Shown: positions 36,149-49,900, counted from the stretch's first letter. The stretch: DNA of 64,000 nucleotides from Wuchereria bancrofti (GCA_005281725.1 SSBO01000008.1:5318011-5382010), one strand, 5' to 3'. Notes: generated from the sequence alone by a model not told the origin. Made by a program: numbers and translations.

Positions 36149-38352
36149 TTATTCTTTGAAGGAATCTCCATGGAAGCCTTTACCACTTAATTCAAATAAT
36201 AAACGTGTTTCATTCTTATTTGTTAACGCACGTTGCCTGATCAAATCATTTTGCACTTCAGTATCTATCTTTTCGTTGCATTTTGCTCCAACTGACCAAA
36301 CTTCAACATTTTTCATTTTAAACGTTGTTTCACCGGCTAACCAACATTTTTTAAATGTACTAATTCCAGAAGTGGAACTACCATTGTTAAAATCCTCATG
36401 TAGAAAGAAGGACCAATTCTCACCATGTCCACCCATACCCTGAAAATTTTCTTTCGATTTAATGAAAGTTTGGTAAAATTCAAGCTAAATAAGAAAATTG
36501 CTGATTGAAGCTGTTAGGATAAGTTAGATTATACATAAAGTATTTGTTTGCTAGATTTCTACAGAGATTAGAGAGATTGCTTTCGCAAGTCTAGTCACTG
36601 TTGGTGTGTAATTGCTACCACAGCACTACTGTTAGTGATGAAGTGGGTGTAAGGCAAGTAATCTATCATTTTGGAAGTTACGAAATGAAGACGTACGATT
36701 CCATTTGGCAATGAAACCTGGCCAGCATTGAGATAGCCAAAATTGTTATTATAACCCGTAGCGCTGTAAATATGTAATTTTTGTCGGTCTTCAAACAAGA
36801 AGCACTGATCATCACCAGTATGTCGTGGACCACAAATGAAACCTTGACTGGCGAATGCACCAAAGACACGGTCGGATGTCGTTTCAATGACAATTAAACA
36901 TGGGCCTGCACGATCCACACTTTTCATTAATTTCATAAAACTTTCACCGTGTTTTTCACTAAAATTAATGTTAGTACATGAGCTGTTTCTTCCAGGAATT
37001 TCTGTCAAGGTCTTAGTCTTATGTTTAGATTCCATCTCGAAGTGTAAATTAGATCTGCCGTTCATTAAAAGAGAATAAGGGATACACTAACTTGTGTGAT
37101 GTTTGCCCCATGGAAAACTTCCTGTCTTCAACTAAGTTATACTACTTCAAATATTCTTTTATAGAAAATGTGTCAGAAGCACTGGAACCAGTGAACTGTA
37201 GGTTTGCTAAGATATAGTCTGCGAGGAATTTCACTTATTAGTTATGAAAGTAGGTTATGCGACATAAGATTATGTATGAGTTAATTGATTGATAAAATTC
37301 TCACAATTTTATCCTTACAATTTACGGAATGTTAAAATTTCTGCATTTTTAGATCTAACTTTAAGTAGTTTGTAAGTAATGTGTAGCATCGAACCTTGAA
37401 AATAATAGCTTCCATCGGTCCCTTAATTCTTCGGGTAAATTCGCATATACAAGACACAGTGCAGCATGAGTAAGCAAGGATTTTTCACTAACTTGTTGTA
37501 AAAGTTTCGCACTGTCTCGCGGTCCAATAAAGATCAACTCACTGACATATTTCACTACAGTGGGTAAGATAATTTGACTTTGCAGAAAATTACTTAAGGT
37601 GGATGGGTCCAATTGTAATGGAATGCCTTCCATAATAAAATCAACGAGAAGTGTGATGCTTCGTGGATCTAACTGTTCACATTTGAAAAATGAAGAAATC
37701 ATAACCTCTATAATCTGAAATATGGAAAATACGTTAAAATCCAATCAACTGACTACTACTAATAGAAATTCGAATGAATTGTAAAATTTATTGATGTTTA
37801 TTAAAGTTACGACCTGTTTAATTGGTTGGTTAAGTTGCAAGAGGGCTCTTGCTTGTTGATTGAAATCACCAAGTATCATTTCAGCGAACTGTACAAAACG
37901 TTCCACCCTAACCTAAAATCTTTTATTATATTAAGACCCCAAGCGTATAATTTTCACTGACTGATATTGTGTCATTATAATTTCATTGACTGATTGATGG
38001 ATTTTTATTTAGACACGAGAACTTACGAAATTATCAGGTTTACTTAGTGAATCATATAAGAACAATTGTAACTGCGGGCATATTGTTGATTCGGTATATT
38101 TCTGGAAAAGTACAAATTGGAAAAAGTTAGTTTTGAACTGCATTTTAAATTTTATAAATGCAGATATTCACTGCATTTTAAATTTTATAATGCAAAAAAT
38201 AACCAAGAGCTTACAAAGAAAACGGATCTGTCAATGGTTGATCCACCATTAGCTATTTCATAGAATCGATTTTTTAACGATAGTTGAAAATCGTTTATAT
38301 TGTTCTTCTTGATTTTGGAGTAACTTTTTACCTTGCTCCCGGCTTTACCCAT
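36149..38352 (-). CDS. TLDc-domain protein, MEAK7 (mTOR-associated protein) homologue
   Basis: Six exons on the minus strand (38352-38215, 38101-38027, 37912-37814, 37714-37395, 36958-36697, 36439-36149) give 394 residues in consistent phase. Human MEAK7 has about 456. The N-terminus MGKAGSKVKSY parallels the human MGNSRSRVGRSF, keeping the Gly2 of a possible N-myristoylation site. The middle is helical and includes YANLPEELRDRWKLLFS. The C-terminal TLDc domain has GPCLIVIETTSDRVFGAFAS, GDDQCFLFEDRQKLHIY, TGYNNNFGYLNAGQ, GMGGHGENWSFFLHEDFNNG and KNVEVWSVG, all matching MEAK7 rather than OXR1/NCOA7. In mammals MEAK7 binds lysosomes and supports an alternative mTOR signalling route; that role here is by homology. 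A TTTTCCAG lies 8 bases before the ATG, a likely trans-splice site. Confidence 0.92.
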
Positions 38353-40822
38353 TGATTTCGCTGGAAAATGTTTCATAAAAAAAGCTACTTCATGAAGAAT
38401 TTCAAATTTAATTGCAACAAATCCTAGCGATAAAAATGGGTTTAAAAAATCGAATTGAATTGAAAAAATAAAGGTTAATTATTTTGGAGCAGTAAAGTAA
38501 AGACTGAAATTAAGATCTAAAGGTGAGCATGGCAAAAACTGAAAAATAAGAAGCATACAACTATGGACAATTAATTATTTCACTTTATTGCTGGAGAAAT
38601 TGATAAAATTAAAAAGATAAAATCGATATGAACATTAATGAATAAATGCAAAGTAAGAATAACACCTGAAAAATAATAGTTCTTACATGCAGTATGAAAT
38701 GCAGTTTCAAATAAAATGACCGGATGGCTGCAATAGCAATGAGTGTATTTATCAGAAACTAATTTCAAAAAAGAAAAAATCAGATACAACCAATATTTTC
38801 ACGACACCAAATCAAAATATCACATCGTCGGTCAGCACTAAAGTCACAAGACCAGCAACCAACCCACTCGCGCAGTTGTTGAAGTTGTCGTTTCGTTGAA
38901 TGGTGGTCGCGTGATTTGGGCAATTCTGCATGACATATATTGAAGATTTCTACATTATGTGGCCTAGCTGATATACTTTGGACGAAAAGATTGAGGTGGG
39001 AGTGTGATATGATTCATTCGAGATCCGAAGTCGAGACTATATGTTATCCAGTCTTTGTAGGTTAAATAATGGGTAAAGGGTAGAATAAGTTGCAACACTT
39101 CCTACAACTATTCTTTTATATTACAACCGTTAAATAAATGTTCTCTGTCTAACTGTGCCTTATTTAGAATATGACTGAAATAACCTGACTCTCACATTAC
39201 AAACACATTTGCTTGTAATTCAAAAATTTGAATTACGTATATGATATGTTGGCCGGAAAATGTTTGTAGCATATCAGAAACATTGGAACATACCAGAAAT
39301 AATTGAATGACATATAGCGGGAAATGGCTAAACAGGAACTTGGCCAAAAGATTATGTGGGATTTAGTTTAATTTCTGTCTTTGAAAAAAGGAAATCAAAA
39401 AAATAGACTGCTTTATTTCCGAAATATTTATCATATAACAAACTGGAAGGAAAATGTTAGACGCAAACTTCTATGCTTGGACTTGTACGCATTAATAACG
39501 GATTCGGCAGTAAGCAAACCGGAATTCCGTTTTATTCATGACACTCGGAGCGAGCAAATACTGTTGCTTACACTTTGAGAGTGAGAAGAGGAAAGAATTC
39601 GTCTAACAAATAACAGTGAAATATTTAATGTCTTTTTGGGTAGCTTGCGAAAGCGAAAATACAAATAAATGAAAATCCATTTGGAGATTAATTTCAAAGT
39701 AGAAACAGTATTTCTTATTTGTTGAAATCACAGTACCATGTTATCATCACACTTGAATCTAGCATCACTCAAGTTGATTATCTGGACGTACAGCCAGTGT
39801 AGGTTGTACAGTATAAGTATTCATAAAAATAAGAAATATTGCTTGTGTATTTAACAAATAATAGTTCAAAATAAGGATAGATTAAGCAAACTGCTCACAG
39901 CGCATGGAAATTATCACTCACCATAGTTATAAAATACGCCAAATTTTTTGTTGCAAATGCTAAAATTAAGTGAAAAAACTTCGGGGTCTGAACAAATAAG
40001 ACTGGAGTATTCGTAGCAATGAAAGAAATTATATTAATATATGTGAGACAAATAATCAAACTTTAATCAATAAAATCTATGGACTGAAACTTGCAAGTCT
40101 ATGGATTATGTAAATTTCCTCTCAAAGTAGTAACCACTCAGAATTTGCAAGTAAACAATTCAATTTTTGAAGATAACTACAAATACTTCAAATGCTGAAC
40201 TTGCGTGATAAAGATCGTTTCTTCACAACAAAGAAAAGTTAAGAACAAGGAAAAGCAAGTTGTTAATAATTTACTAGTTAATCAAGGATTTTCATTTTTT
40301 TTTCGGAAACAGATGAGCTTACAAGGCCCATAGTAATCGAGAGTAACATCTGCAATAAACGGGAAATAAGAATTTATTAAATGAATACAGGAATATTATC
40401 CATTGCAGCATATCGACTGTGATGTATGCCAGATATTACTATGTTATTGTTATCTCTGGAATAAGTCCATCATACCAAACGCCAGCATACCGCAATTAGT
40501 CTACCTATTAAATAGGTATTAGTTAACAGACTGAAACTGAATTAGTGAAGTCCGACAATTTCATGTACTAGAATAACTTTGATGTTTTTCAGGTACTTAT
40601 GCTGATATAAAAATTATGACTAGTTTCTCCCTCAAAAAAAAAAGAAAAGAACTAGTAGTTTGAAATTATGCAATTGAATAATTTAACACCTAGTTATATT
40701 ATTCAAACTACGCTTTTCAATAACTCCTATCTCTTTCCAATTGTATTTCTTGTCATTTTCTGCAGTGATATGGTGCTAAATTTTACAGAGTAATAAAGCA
40801 ACGCTCTACCGTAGGCAGTTCA
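38353..40822. other. Intergenic region between the MEAK7-like and HSBP1 genes
   Basis: No supported gene. A block at about 38,815-38,945 is less AT-rich than its surroundings (contains TCGTCGGTCAG, CACTCGCGCAG and GTGGTCGCGTG) and may be the promoter of the minus-strand MEAK7-like gene. The 65-codon plus frame at 39381-39578 has no recognisable features. Confidence 0.5.
38361..38368 (-). promoter_or_regulatory. Candidate spliced-leader acceptor for the MEAK7-like gene
   Basis: On the minus strand TTTTCCAG ends 8 bases before the start codon, with no upstream coding exon required. Using an ATG further upstream would put this AG inside the coding sequence. Confidence 0.5.
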
Positions 40823-41352
40823 TTATGGTTCCGGTTCAACTCCAGCTTGTGTCATTAGATCAGTTATACTCTTTTCCAGCTCATCAATACGTCTTGTCAT
40901 ATCATCTATTCGACCAATAATTTGATCAGACATGCGCTGAAAACGATCCTGCGTTTGTTGCAATACTCCTTGTATCTGAAATGTATGCTTTCTTCTTTTC
41001 TGTCTAAAATTTGCAAATGTTATACGTGAATTAATTCAGTCACAACTGTACTACATACCTTATTCTCTATAAATTGCTCCTTTTTCTATACGTTTCATTT
41101 ATCACCATAGATAGGGAAAAGCGTATTAAAAAGCAACAGCATATTACATAGTGAAATAAAAAACGAGATCACTGCAAATCTTTCTACCCAAATATTTCCC
41201 TTATAGAAAAAAAAACCAACCAGCGAAGTTAATTCTTGCAAACTTTGCTCGCTAGATCTTGCTTCTGGCAAAACTATGGCATCGCTTTCATTGACTTTTT
41301 TTGTCACCTCATCATTACTTTTTTCCGTATTTGGTTGTTCTTCATTCTCCAT
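40823..41352 (-). CDS. hsb-1: Heat shock factor-binding protein 1
   Basis: Two exons (41352-41221, 40975-40823) encode 94 residues. The C-terminal 50 residues are near-identical to HSBP1, a small coiled-coil protein that binds trimeric heat-shock factor and damps the heat-shock response: [37 protein letters not shown] and TQAGVE. The heptad pattern is intact across the whole conserved region, and the intron splits LTSL from IQGVLQQ. The N-terminal extension before this core is about 40 residues, longer than the roughly 10-20 of human HSBP1, and acidic ([19 protein letters not shown]). The start was chosen as the first in-frame ATG after a CAG acceptor at about 41,442. The frame stays open further upstream to 41,481, so a longer form or an extra exon cannot be excluded. 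Confidence 0.92.
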
Positions 41353-42146
41353 TTTGCAGTTTTCTTTTTCGTTTCTATAATCCTCGATTTGGATAACTGG
41401 AACGAAGCTATCAAGTGGCGCATTCAAATTCTTAGGATTTCCCTGTGTCCGGAATAACAAAAAAAAACCACATCTATCCACTGATAAAAAGGAAATATAC
41501 TGAACTATTCTAGAGCTTGGAAAAATAAGAAATGAGACTCATTACTTCATAATATATTCTATCAAATCAATGAATCGAAAGCCTTTATGCTGCACTGAAT
41601 AATTCCGAAAATATTCAAATTAAGATATTTTTGAGTGAACAAATAAAATCTGACGATAACTGAATCACATTCATAACATAATATTTGCAGTCAATAAAAA
41701 TTATTAAAATAAACAAAAAAGTTGTGGCTTTAAGCAATGATAAATTAAACTAGAAAACGAATTCCAATATAAAATAATGCTTGAAAGAAACACAATATTA
41801 AGAAACTTTTTTGTATAATGTGGTCAATAAGCAGAGAATGTACGAATTCCAACTCGCTATATGATTATTAGAAAAAGCTGATTTAACAAGTTGTACAAGA
41901 CAAAGAGCACTGAAACAAATACATTCAAACATCAGTTGACATTTACCATTTTAGAAATAATAATGGTTTTCGTAATTAATTCACTACTTTTAAGTACTAA
42001 AAAAGAAGCCATTGTATGGTAATTCATATCACTATCCAATAATGAACTACTTTTGTACCTGTTGAACAAATGACTACAGGAATCAAAACTTAGTTTTTAC
42101 ATACGTACATAAGCACACAAACGCAGATACAACATGTGAAGTATTA
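41353..42146. other. Spacer between HSBP1 and EXOSC3
   Basis: About 790 bases with no supported gene. The HSBP1-proximal 90 bases (to the CACAG acceptor near 41,442) are probably 5' untranslated sequence. The rest is AT-rich and unremarkable. Confidence 0.5.
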
Positions 42147-43663
42147 TTACAACCGATCATTATCACTGTCATCAGCAGCTATTGGAAAGCCATATAAAAG
42201 ACTAATTTGCTTATCCACAAAAGCTGGGATATCCGATTCTGGGATAAACTCTGATTCCTTAATTATCCGACAAACGGCTATAACTTCAACGACATTTATG
42301 CCTTTAATCCAAATTCGTCCATTCATGCCACTTGTTATTTCGAATTTTATATCTTTACCAATCAGAGATAATAGCCTTGAAGATGGTGAAAGAATTCGAC
42401 GTACAAGATTTAGACTTGTTTTAAAAAGGAAGCCGCCAGATGGTAATAGACCCATACCGCGTGCTCGACCTTCACCATCAACGCATGTAAGCTGAAACCT
42501 GAGCTTTTAACTGAAACTTTACAACTCATGAGAACGTTACCTTGTTCAAAACGCCAATTTTTTTTTTATTTTCGTGAGTTTTCAATTATTCCCTTAGACT
42601 CTGTGCATTCACATTCAGAATAATAATAAACAAGTATTTGATCAAAAAGGTGGATTGGTAATAGAACGGTCGATAATAAAACATACTTCTGGTTCAAGAT
42701 GTTTTGTTGCAGTAGTGACAGAGGCATAAATCAAATCGCCAACTTTCAAGTTTGGGCGATTACGTCTTGTGGCACCTAGAAAATAGAAAACGAAATAATT
42801 TTAAATAAAGCCGAAATAAACCTGAAGACTAGGGAGATTCAAAGAACCGAGGTTTGCATCTTTTGTCTACGTTCTCTAAAAATAATCTCCATCAATATTT
42901 CTGTTATTATTTAATGATGAAGCAATCACGATACTCCGTAATAATTTTTAGTGGACCAAAATTTAACTTTAGATCTATCTGCTAAAGAACTGCTGTAAAA
43001 TTAATCCCGTAATTACTCAACAAGTTTAATCACTCACTGAACCTAATAAAGTTGAAATATGTAAAATCAAGTGTGCAATTAAACCTTCAAAAGAGAGGAA
43101 ACTGATAAAAGCGATGTCAGCAGAGCCAATATCAATTTTAAATGTTTCACCATGTGTAGAAGTAACAATTCCAATTACACGATCACCCTTTTGTGGGATA
43201 TATCTGAAAGACCTTCATATAATTTTTTGTCACCTTTTATTCATCTCTTTCAAACCCAAGCCAATTTTTGTTAAAAATCAAGTCCGAGATTATATCTAAT
43301 TAAAAAAATGGAACTAATCTACTGTTTAGTTTTCATATTTCAAATTTTGATGAGACAAACCTTCGTGAATGAACAGCCATCCATTGTTTACCATGCGATA
43401 TACGTCGTATTCCTGGTTGTACAACTAACAATTGATCAGAATTATTAATTATTCGTTCTAGACCACAACCAATTACCTGAAATTTCACTAATAAGAGTAA
43501 TGTGGATACCGTATTAATAAAACATGAAATATTTTCTTACCAAACAAGAACAAGCTTAAGAGAAACATAAATTACATCCAAAACTTTTAGAACCAACTTC
43601 TGTTCGTTTTTCACCAGGAACAACTAAAGAAACGATATCGCCTGGGAGATGAATCTCTGCCAT
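42147..43663 (-). CDS. exos-3: Exosome complex component RRP40 (EXOSC3)
   Basis: Five exons (43663-43598, 43476-43361, 43203-43085, 42775-42687, 42491-42147) give 244 residues in agreeing phase; human EXOSC3 has 275. This is one of the three S1/KH cap proteins of the nuclear and cytoplasmic RNA exosome, where it helps to thread RNA into the barrel. Visible features in order are the N-terminal MAEIHLPGDIVSLVVPGE, an S1 domain with VPQKGDRVIGIVTSTHGETFKIDIG-type sequence ending [25 protein letters not shown], and a KH domain with CVDGEGRARGMGLLPSGGFLF and the RRP40-type GMNGRIWIKG motif. The C-terminus is short and acidic (DDSDNDRL). The ATG lies 310 bases downstream of the TONSL stop on the same strand, a spacing compatible with an operon. 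Confidence 0.95.
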
Positions 43664-43973
43664 TTAATCAGTTTTAGATCATATACAACTAGAATTGGTT
43701 ACCAATTTTTCTGAAAACAATATTCATGCCAAAGTGCTGGAGAGAAATAAGCGTATCGTCAACGATAACTCACGTGACTGCTTACGAACAAATCAAACAA
43801 ATGAAATCGTATAGATCCAATCAATAATAATTTGTCGCTATCAAATACAACAGCTTTACTTAGCATAAAAGGTATCCAAATTGATATAGCAAAACAACAA
43901 TGCATTTAGCTAAACTTAGCAACTTCGAAATATAATGTTTATTCAGTAATACGATTTATAATATACAATGAGA
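43664..43973. other. TONSL-EXOSC3 intercistronic spacer
   Basis: 310 bases between two co-directional minus-strand genes. A minus-strand AATAAA (43938-43943) lies 31 bases past the TONSL stop. An AATTCTAG acceptor-like site lies near 43,690 on the minus strand, about 30 bases before the EXOSC3 ATG. Confidence 0.5.
43938..43943 (-). terminator. Polyadenylation signal (AATAAA) for TONSL
   Basis: Minus-strand AATAAA begins about 30 bases after the TONSL stop codon, a normal nematode distance. Confidence 0.6.
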
Positions 43974-46900
43974 TCATTTCAAGCAAAATTTATACGAATC
44001 TGGCAGCATCTCTTCAATTTTTCGATGAAATTTACTGCTAAACTGAAACCTTACAGTACTGCTTGTAATTAAGGCTGCTTTAATGATACGAACTACTTCT
44101 TCCGGATTCGCTTCAAGCAAGCTGCAATCAGCTAGCAAAACTGTTGTAAAAGGCATCTAAAATGAAATAAAATTTACTTTAAAATCCAACACTGATTCTT
44201 GGAAAAAACCACCACGTACTTTGCATCTATTTTTTTCGACTATATTATCCTACATGTAATGGATTTTAGTGCTTACAGCATAAAATATTTATAAAACATG
44301 TTTTACACTGAAATTAATACTACTATTAGCAAAATCAGTTTGAAGATTTTGACGAAAGTCATAGGCATGCAAAAGTTAAGCAACCCACAAGTACCGTGTT
44401 TCCAACAATTATTTTAGAAAGAAAACTGAAGATACCTTATCAGCCTTAATTTTCAGACAAATTTCGACAACCGAAGAAACAGCTGTTGTTGCAGACAAAT
44501 CCAGAAACAGCATATTTGGACAGTATGCCAAGAACCATTGTATTATATAATCTGGATTATGCAAATTATTGAGGGATAATTTGAATATTTCTAATTTTCT
44601 CTCCACTTCTGGCTGAAATTGAAGAACAATCGATAAAATTTTTGCGTTTAATGTGTTACCTGTTCTGAATAAATGGTTCATTTAAGTTGTGGTCTAGATC
44701 TGGTTAACTGATTCTTTAAAATGCAGTAACCTAAATGACTACAGAAAGATTAAAAAAAGTAATTAATAGGATCCTACAAGTATAATCGTGTCAAAAATTA
44801 TGAGGCACGAACTTGAATTTAATTTAGTACTCATTTTCTTCAGTTGTAACTAGTCTGTTGAGTAGAGTAAAAATAGGACTTGAAATATTAACTACATATA
44901 CAGTTGGAAAATTAATAAATTAATAAAAATATTTAGCACAAAATATTCACAAAATATATTTCACAATGAAATTAATACTATTATTAGCAAAAAAATTGAA
45001 TGATGGATGATACTCCCGTCTGGTAATAAATATGAAACTACAGTGTTCACTACCATTTGCTGATGAAAATGTTATGTCTCATTTGATATCTCAACCATTG
45101 AAATTTACAAGATTACAGAATTATTTCATTCAGCATACAATACTTATAGGAAATATATTCTACCTCTCGTGTTTTATCTCTCCCAACAGTGAAACAATTA
45201 ACGAGGGAGTAATTAATTAAAACACTAAAATCTATATATTTGTAAAGTGCAGATAAAATAACAATTTTGTCTGGCTTATTAAATGAAATGGATAAATATG
45301 TAATTCTAGAAACCTTTAAAGGTATGTTGCTGAACTAAAGTATTCGTTCTTTAAATATCAGTGATAGAAGAAAAAAATTAAAACAAAAGTAAAAGAGATT
45401 AGTCTCTTCGCCTTACCATATTATCCATTTTGGATACAGCTGTACATGATAGATCTAAATATTTCAAACTCCTACAAGCTTGGATTATTTCTGAAGCGTG
45501 ATCAGAATTGATTTCTGAGTTGAAACTTAAATCCAGCACTTCCAAAGAAATTATTTCTGGAAAAAGATTGAACCAAAAAACTTAGCAAAGTGATAAAACT
45601 GCTACCAGTTGAAGTTGGATTAGAATAAATCTCTCTTATCTAAACAATTGGAGGGTAATCGTTATATTTCACTTTTTTTTTTTAAACGATTTGATTTTTC
45701 TCTTTACATAAAACTCGGGCTATGAAACAAGTGCATAAAAACTAAGTACATGGAAGCTTAAATTCAATGCAAATAGCTGAGTAAAATAAAGCACAAAATA
45801 CAAGCAAATTACATAAATTAAACTATGCGAAACTATAGTATAATATATTTTAAGACTTTTTCTGCATATGGTAAAATTTTAGCTTTTTAAATATATGAAT
45901 GTATTTAAATATTAAAATATGTATTTAAATATTTAAAGCTCACTTTTAATCTGTCGTACTAGACAGTCTGTAACATTTCGATTTATATTACAAGATGCAA
46001 GTTTAAGATCTGTAAGATTCGGACACAAGCTAACGAAAGTGACCACTTGATCCGAACCATTATCACTGAGATTATTATAACTCAAATCTAGTTTGGCCAA
46101 TGCGTCACAGATAGAATAATCATTAATTAATTGTCGAAGATGCCTACTGAAATATATAATCTTTCACAAAATTGAAATGTTCGAGAAACAACTCATAAAG
46201 TGAAAGAAAAGGAATCTTCCCTCTTCGTCCATCGTCACATTGATACGTCCAGAAATTTTTTGAAGACAGAAAAAATCTTTCAGCTTAAAATGAAATCAAA
46301 TGATACATTACCTTGACGATTTGAGAAAACCGAAAGTGAAGGGCTACTTTATCGGTTATCGCAGATAGAAAAAAAAAAAAGAGATTTCTCAAGAATTTGA
46401 ACTATAAACGCAACTAATAATACTTGACTTCTAAGAGAACCGATCTATAACTTCGCTATAAATTTAGAGAATACGTCTTACCAATATTAAATATACCTTT
46501 TTAATGCGCAACAAGATAAACTCAATGACGTGAGATGTCGGACGATTTTTGAAATTAAATCAATAAATGATGACGATAGTGAATTGCCATCCAGATACAG
46601 TTCCAGTATATTTGACTGCAAAACTTCAGCAGCTGCGCAGACTGCATCATCTTGACCAATATTCATTTCACGTAAATTCAATAAGCCACTCGTACTTTCT
46701 GAGAGTGCATGTAACACATTTGTCATTAATCCTACAAAATGACACGGTATTGTATGCAATGCAAAGTTTGATGTTACAAGTATGTCCAAAAAATATCACA
46801 TGACACTAGAAATCAATAGTTTTCAATGTTCCAATAAGTAATTTTCTTATATTTCAAATTAGCCTGCTTAGATGTTATGTAGTTACTATAGCATGATTAT

Positions 46901-49900
46901 TAGGAAATAGTGCTTTAAACAGTAATTTATAGCAGTTACTTCTCGTCCGTTTTGCATAAATTTGAGCAGCAGACGGTTTTGTCAAACCGCTTATGATACA
47001 TTTTAGTATTTTTTGATCTCCTAGTACCAACTCAATTGGCGTATCATCTGATAGTTCGCAATCATCATGGCATATCGTCATCGATGTATATTCCACATCA
47101 CCTTTCAGTTCTTCCTTGCAACGTTCTCGAATATCGCCTATGAAGCAAGAACTGAAATTATAATGATGGAAAATGATAAGATTCACAAACCCGATACAGC
47201 GCAATGGTGACGAAAATCAAACATCCACCATTTCATTTTATAAAAACAAAATTCCATCCACTAGAAAAAGCACTGTATTTGATAATATTTTATAATAATT
47301 GATGCGATTCGGTAGAAAATAATTTATAAACCTTGCAAATGGCATCCCTTTAGTCTTCAAATGTGTGCCATCATCCTTTGTTATGATAATTTTGATAAAA
47401 ATTTGATTTTTAACATTTGGTGGCGTGAAGGATGATGACGACACTCTGCTAACGATAGTTGAGTTTTCCACACTGCAACGTCTGGGATGTTTTAATTCGG
47501 TACTTGAAATGTTTCTGCTTTGTGTGCTTTGCGCCGCTGGACGTGAGATCACTACATCTTCATCTGAATCTTCTCCGATGTTTCTGAAAATGAAATTTAG
47601 TATAATCCAAACGTAACTTAAAGGAAAGCAAATCAGTTTGGAGCAAAATGATTCCGATGAAACCATGCTGTGTAGCAAAGGCTATACATTCTAAATATCT
47701 TGGGAAAATCTTTAGGAACAAAGTACCAACCTTTTTAAGCTCAGCTGGTTTCTTTTGCTTTGACTAGATTCCGGAGCAGTAAAAAGATCAGGTAACGCAT
47801 TAGAATTAGAATTACATGATAAATCATCACAAGCCGAAAATTTTTGTTTCATCTGAGCGGTCTTTTCAGCTGAAACTGATTCTTACTTTGAAGTAACATG
47901 GATTTCAATAAAGATTAAGAATTTTGAAAACAAAAGTTGCAGAATCTTTCATAATTATTCAAAATTCTTATGTTCAATTAAATAGCCTACAATGAACAAC
48001 TTACAATCCTAAATTTTCCAAACACAACTTTTGCAAATTCCTGAATTTTGTTGTCCCATAACTTACTACACGAAAAACAAGGAATAATTAGAAAAAGAAA
48101 AAAGATAAAAAAGACTACTTTCAGTCCCCGTAATTTTCCACTTGCTTAATAAAGAAGGTGAAGAAATATTTGAAAGCGATGAAGCTTGGTGAGTAGAAGC
48201 AAATTCAGTGAAATCATCAATGTCGACAAGTGAGCCATCCACTGTTGGCGATAAATGTCTTGTTTGCCACATTTCATCCTTTTCATCCTATAATCTGACA
48301 CTTGGATATTTTAAATTTCCAGAAAAAGAAGGAATGAATTATACTGCTGCATATCCAACTTCGTGACAATTAATGAAACAATCTTGAATTTCATTGCAAC
48401 AGTTCATGCATAACATATAGTCGCGTACGGCTGTGTCAAAACATTCCAAGAAATCTGCAAGGTAGTATATGCCATATTTTATTTAACAAAGTGTGGGAAT
48501 AAACAAACTATTATTACCACATGTCAATATTGGAAAGTTACATAGCCATGACATGACATTAAGCAAGACTGATCTAGTCGACAAATACATTTAGAACGCT
48601 ATCTATCGAAATATTTCAAAACATTGTCATGCATCATAGCAATATATTCAAACAAAATTTAATGAATAAAAACAACCTCATCAAACGAAGTACCATCAAC
48701 ATCCAATCCATCCAGAAGAACATTTATCCGATTATGTGTTGCTCCACGTCCGACAATATCCATCGTTTTCCGATATTCATGCAAATTTGATAAATTTGGG
48801 TCGCGAATTTTCCCATATGCAACACTCGAATTTGTTTTTGGTTTTGTCTTATCACTTAATTTGAGTTTTTTCGGTGGTGGTTCAGCATTTACTACTATGT
48901 TCGCTGAAACAATTACAAATTTCAAATTGAAGACACAAAAAGTTGATAAAACATCGAGAAGTTGCATACCGGAGAAGAATTTAAAGAAGTGGTTGCGAAT
49001 ATTTTCAGCAACTAATGCAGAAAACAATTAAAAGAGTAACCACTGAATAAATAAAATTATTTAATTAACAAAAAAAATCACAAAATCAACAAAATTTCTC
49101 TACTTTAATTAGTTTCGAAGGTTTTTGTTCAAATTTCAACTCATAGATATTTTTGGGTAATTTCGTGAATGAGATGTTAAATTTGAAATTAAAAATTTGC
49201 TTATGCAGCTTATTTCAAAAACTTAGAAGTTAGTGAATAGATTTCACAAATTTTCGTGTCAAATACTTAACGTCAAGGAATTCGAGAAAATGAACTGGCC
49301 TTACACATTGACAGAAATACATAAATATCAAAAATAAAATACGGAACCTTCTTTTAGTTTAGTTTCCATGATTGATACAAGTCGTTTCGCTTCCTTCATA
49401 GCATCATCTTCAACTATTCCCACTTTAATTGCATTTCGAAGAAAATCAAGCGCAGTCCAATCATCACGATTTTTCATAGCAACGTTCGCTCCAAACTTCA
49501 ATAATAAATCAATGATTGCTGTTGCACCTCGATCACATGCTTCCATTAATGGAGTTAGACCACCACTATCCTGGAAAGTATTTAGAGAGCTTCAGAATTT
49601 CCAAACTGATGAACACCCAGAATTGGCGATCAAGCCAGATGCTACATCTTTATTAGTTCATTTTTTGATATATTTCATTTTCTGGGGATGCAAAAAATTC
49701 CAAAAATTTGCAGTAAATGAACTAAGAGAGAGAAAAAATTTTTAAGTAAAGTAAGCAATGGTTTTAAATCTTTAAATTACTTAACAGTGAACGGAAAAAT
49801 TTTAATTTAAATCACTTACAATTAATAAATTTTGTCGTAAAAACTTTAAAAAAAAATAAAAAATTTTGTCGTTTTGTCGTACAAAACAATCAGTAGTCAT

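Noticed and set aside
36156..37078. Plus-strand ORFs at 36156-36443 and 36887-37078
   Set aside because: They are antisense to the TLDc exons of the MEAK7-like gene, whose minus-strand frame has clear family motifs.
40797..40860. Apparent tRNA T-loop-like sequence (GGTTCCGGTTCAACTCC)
   Set aside because: It falls in the HSBP1 3' coding end on the opposite strand, and no acceptor stem or anticodon arm can be folded around it.
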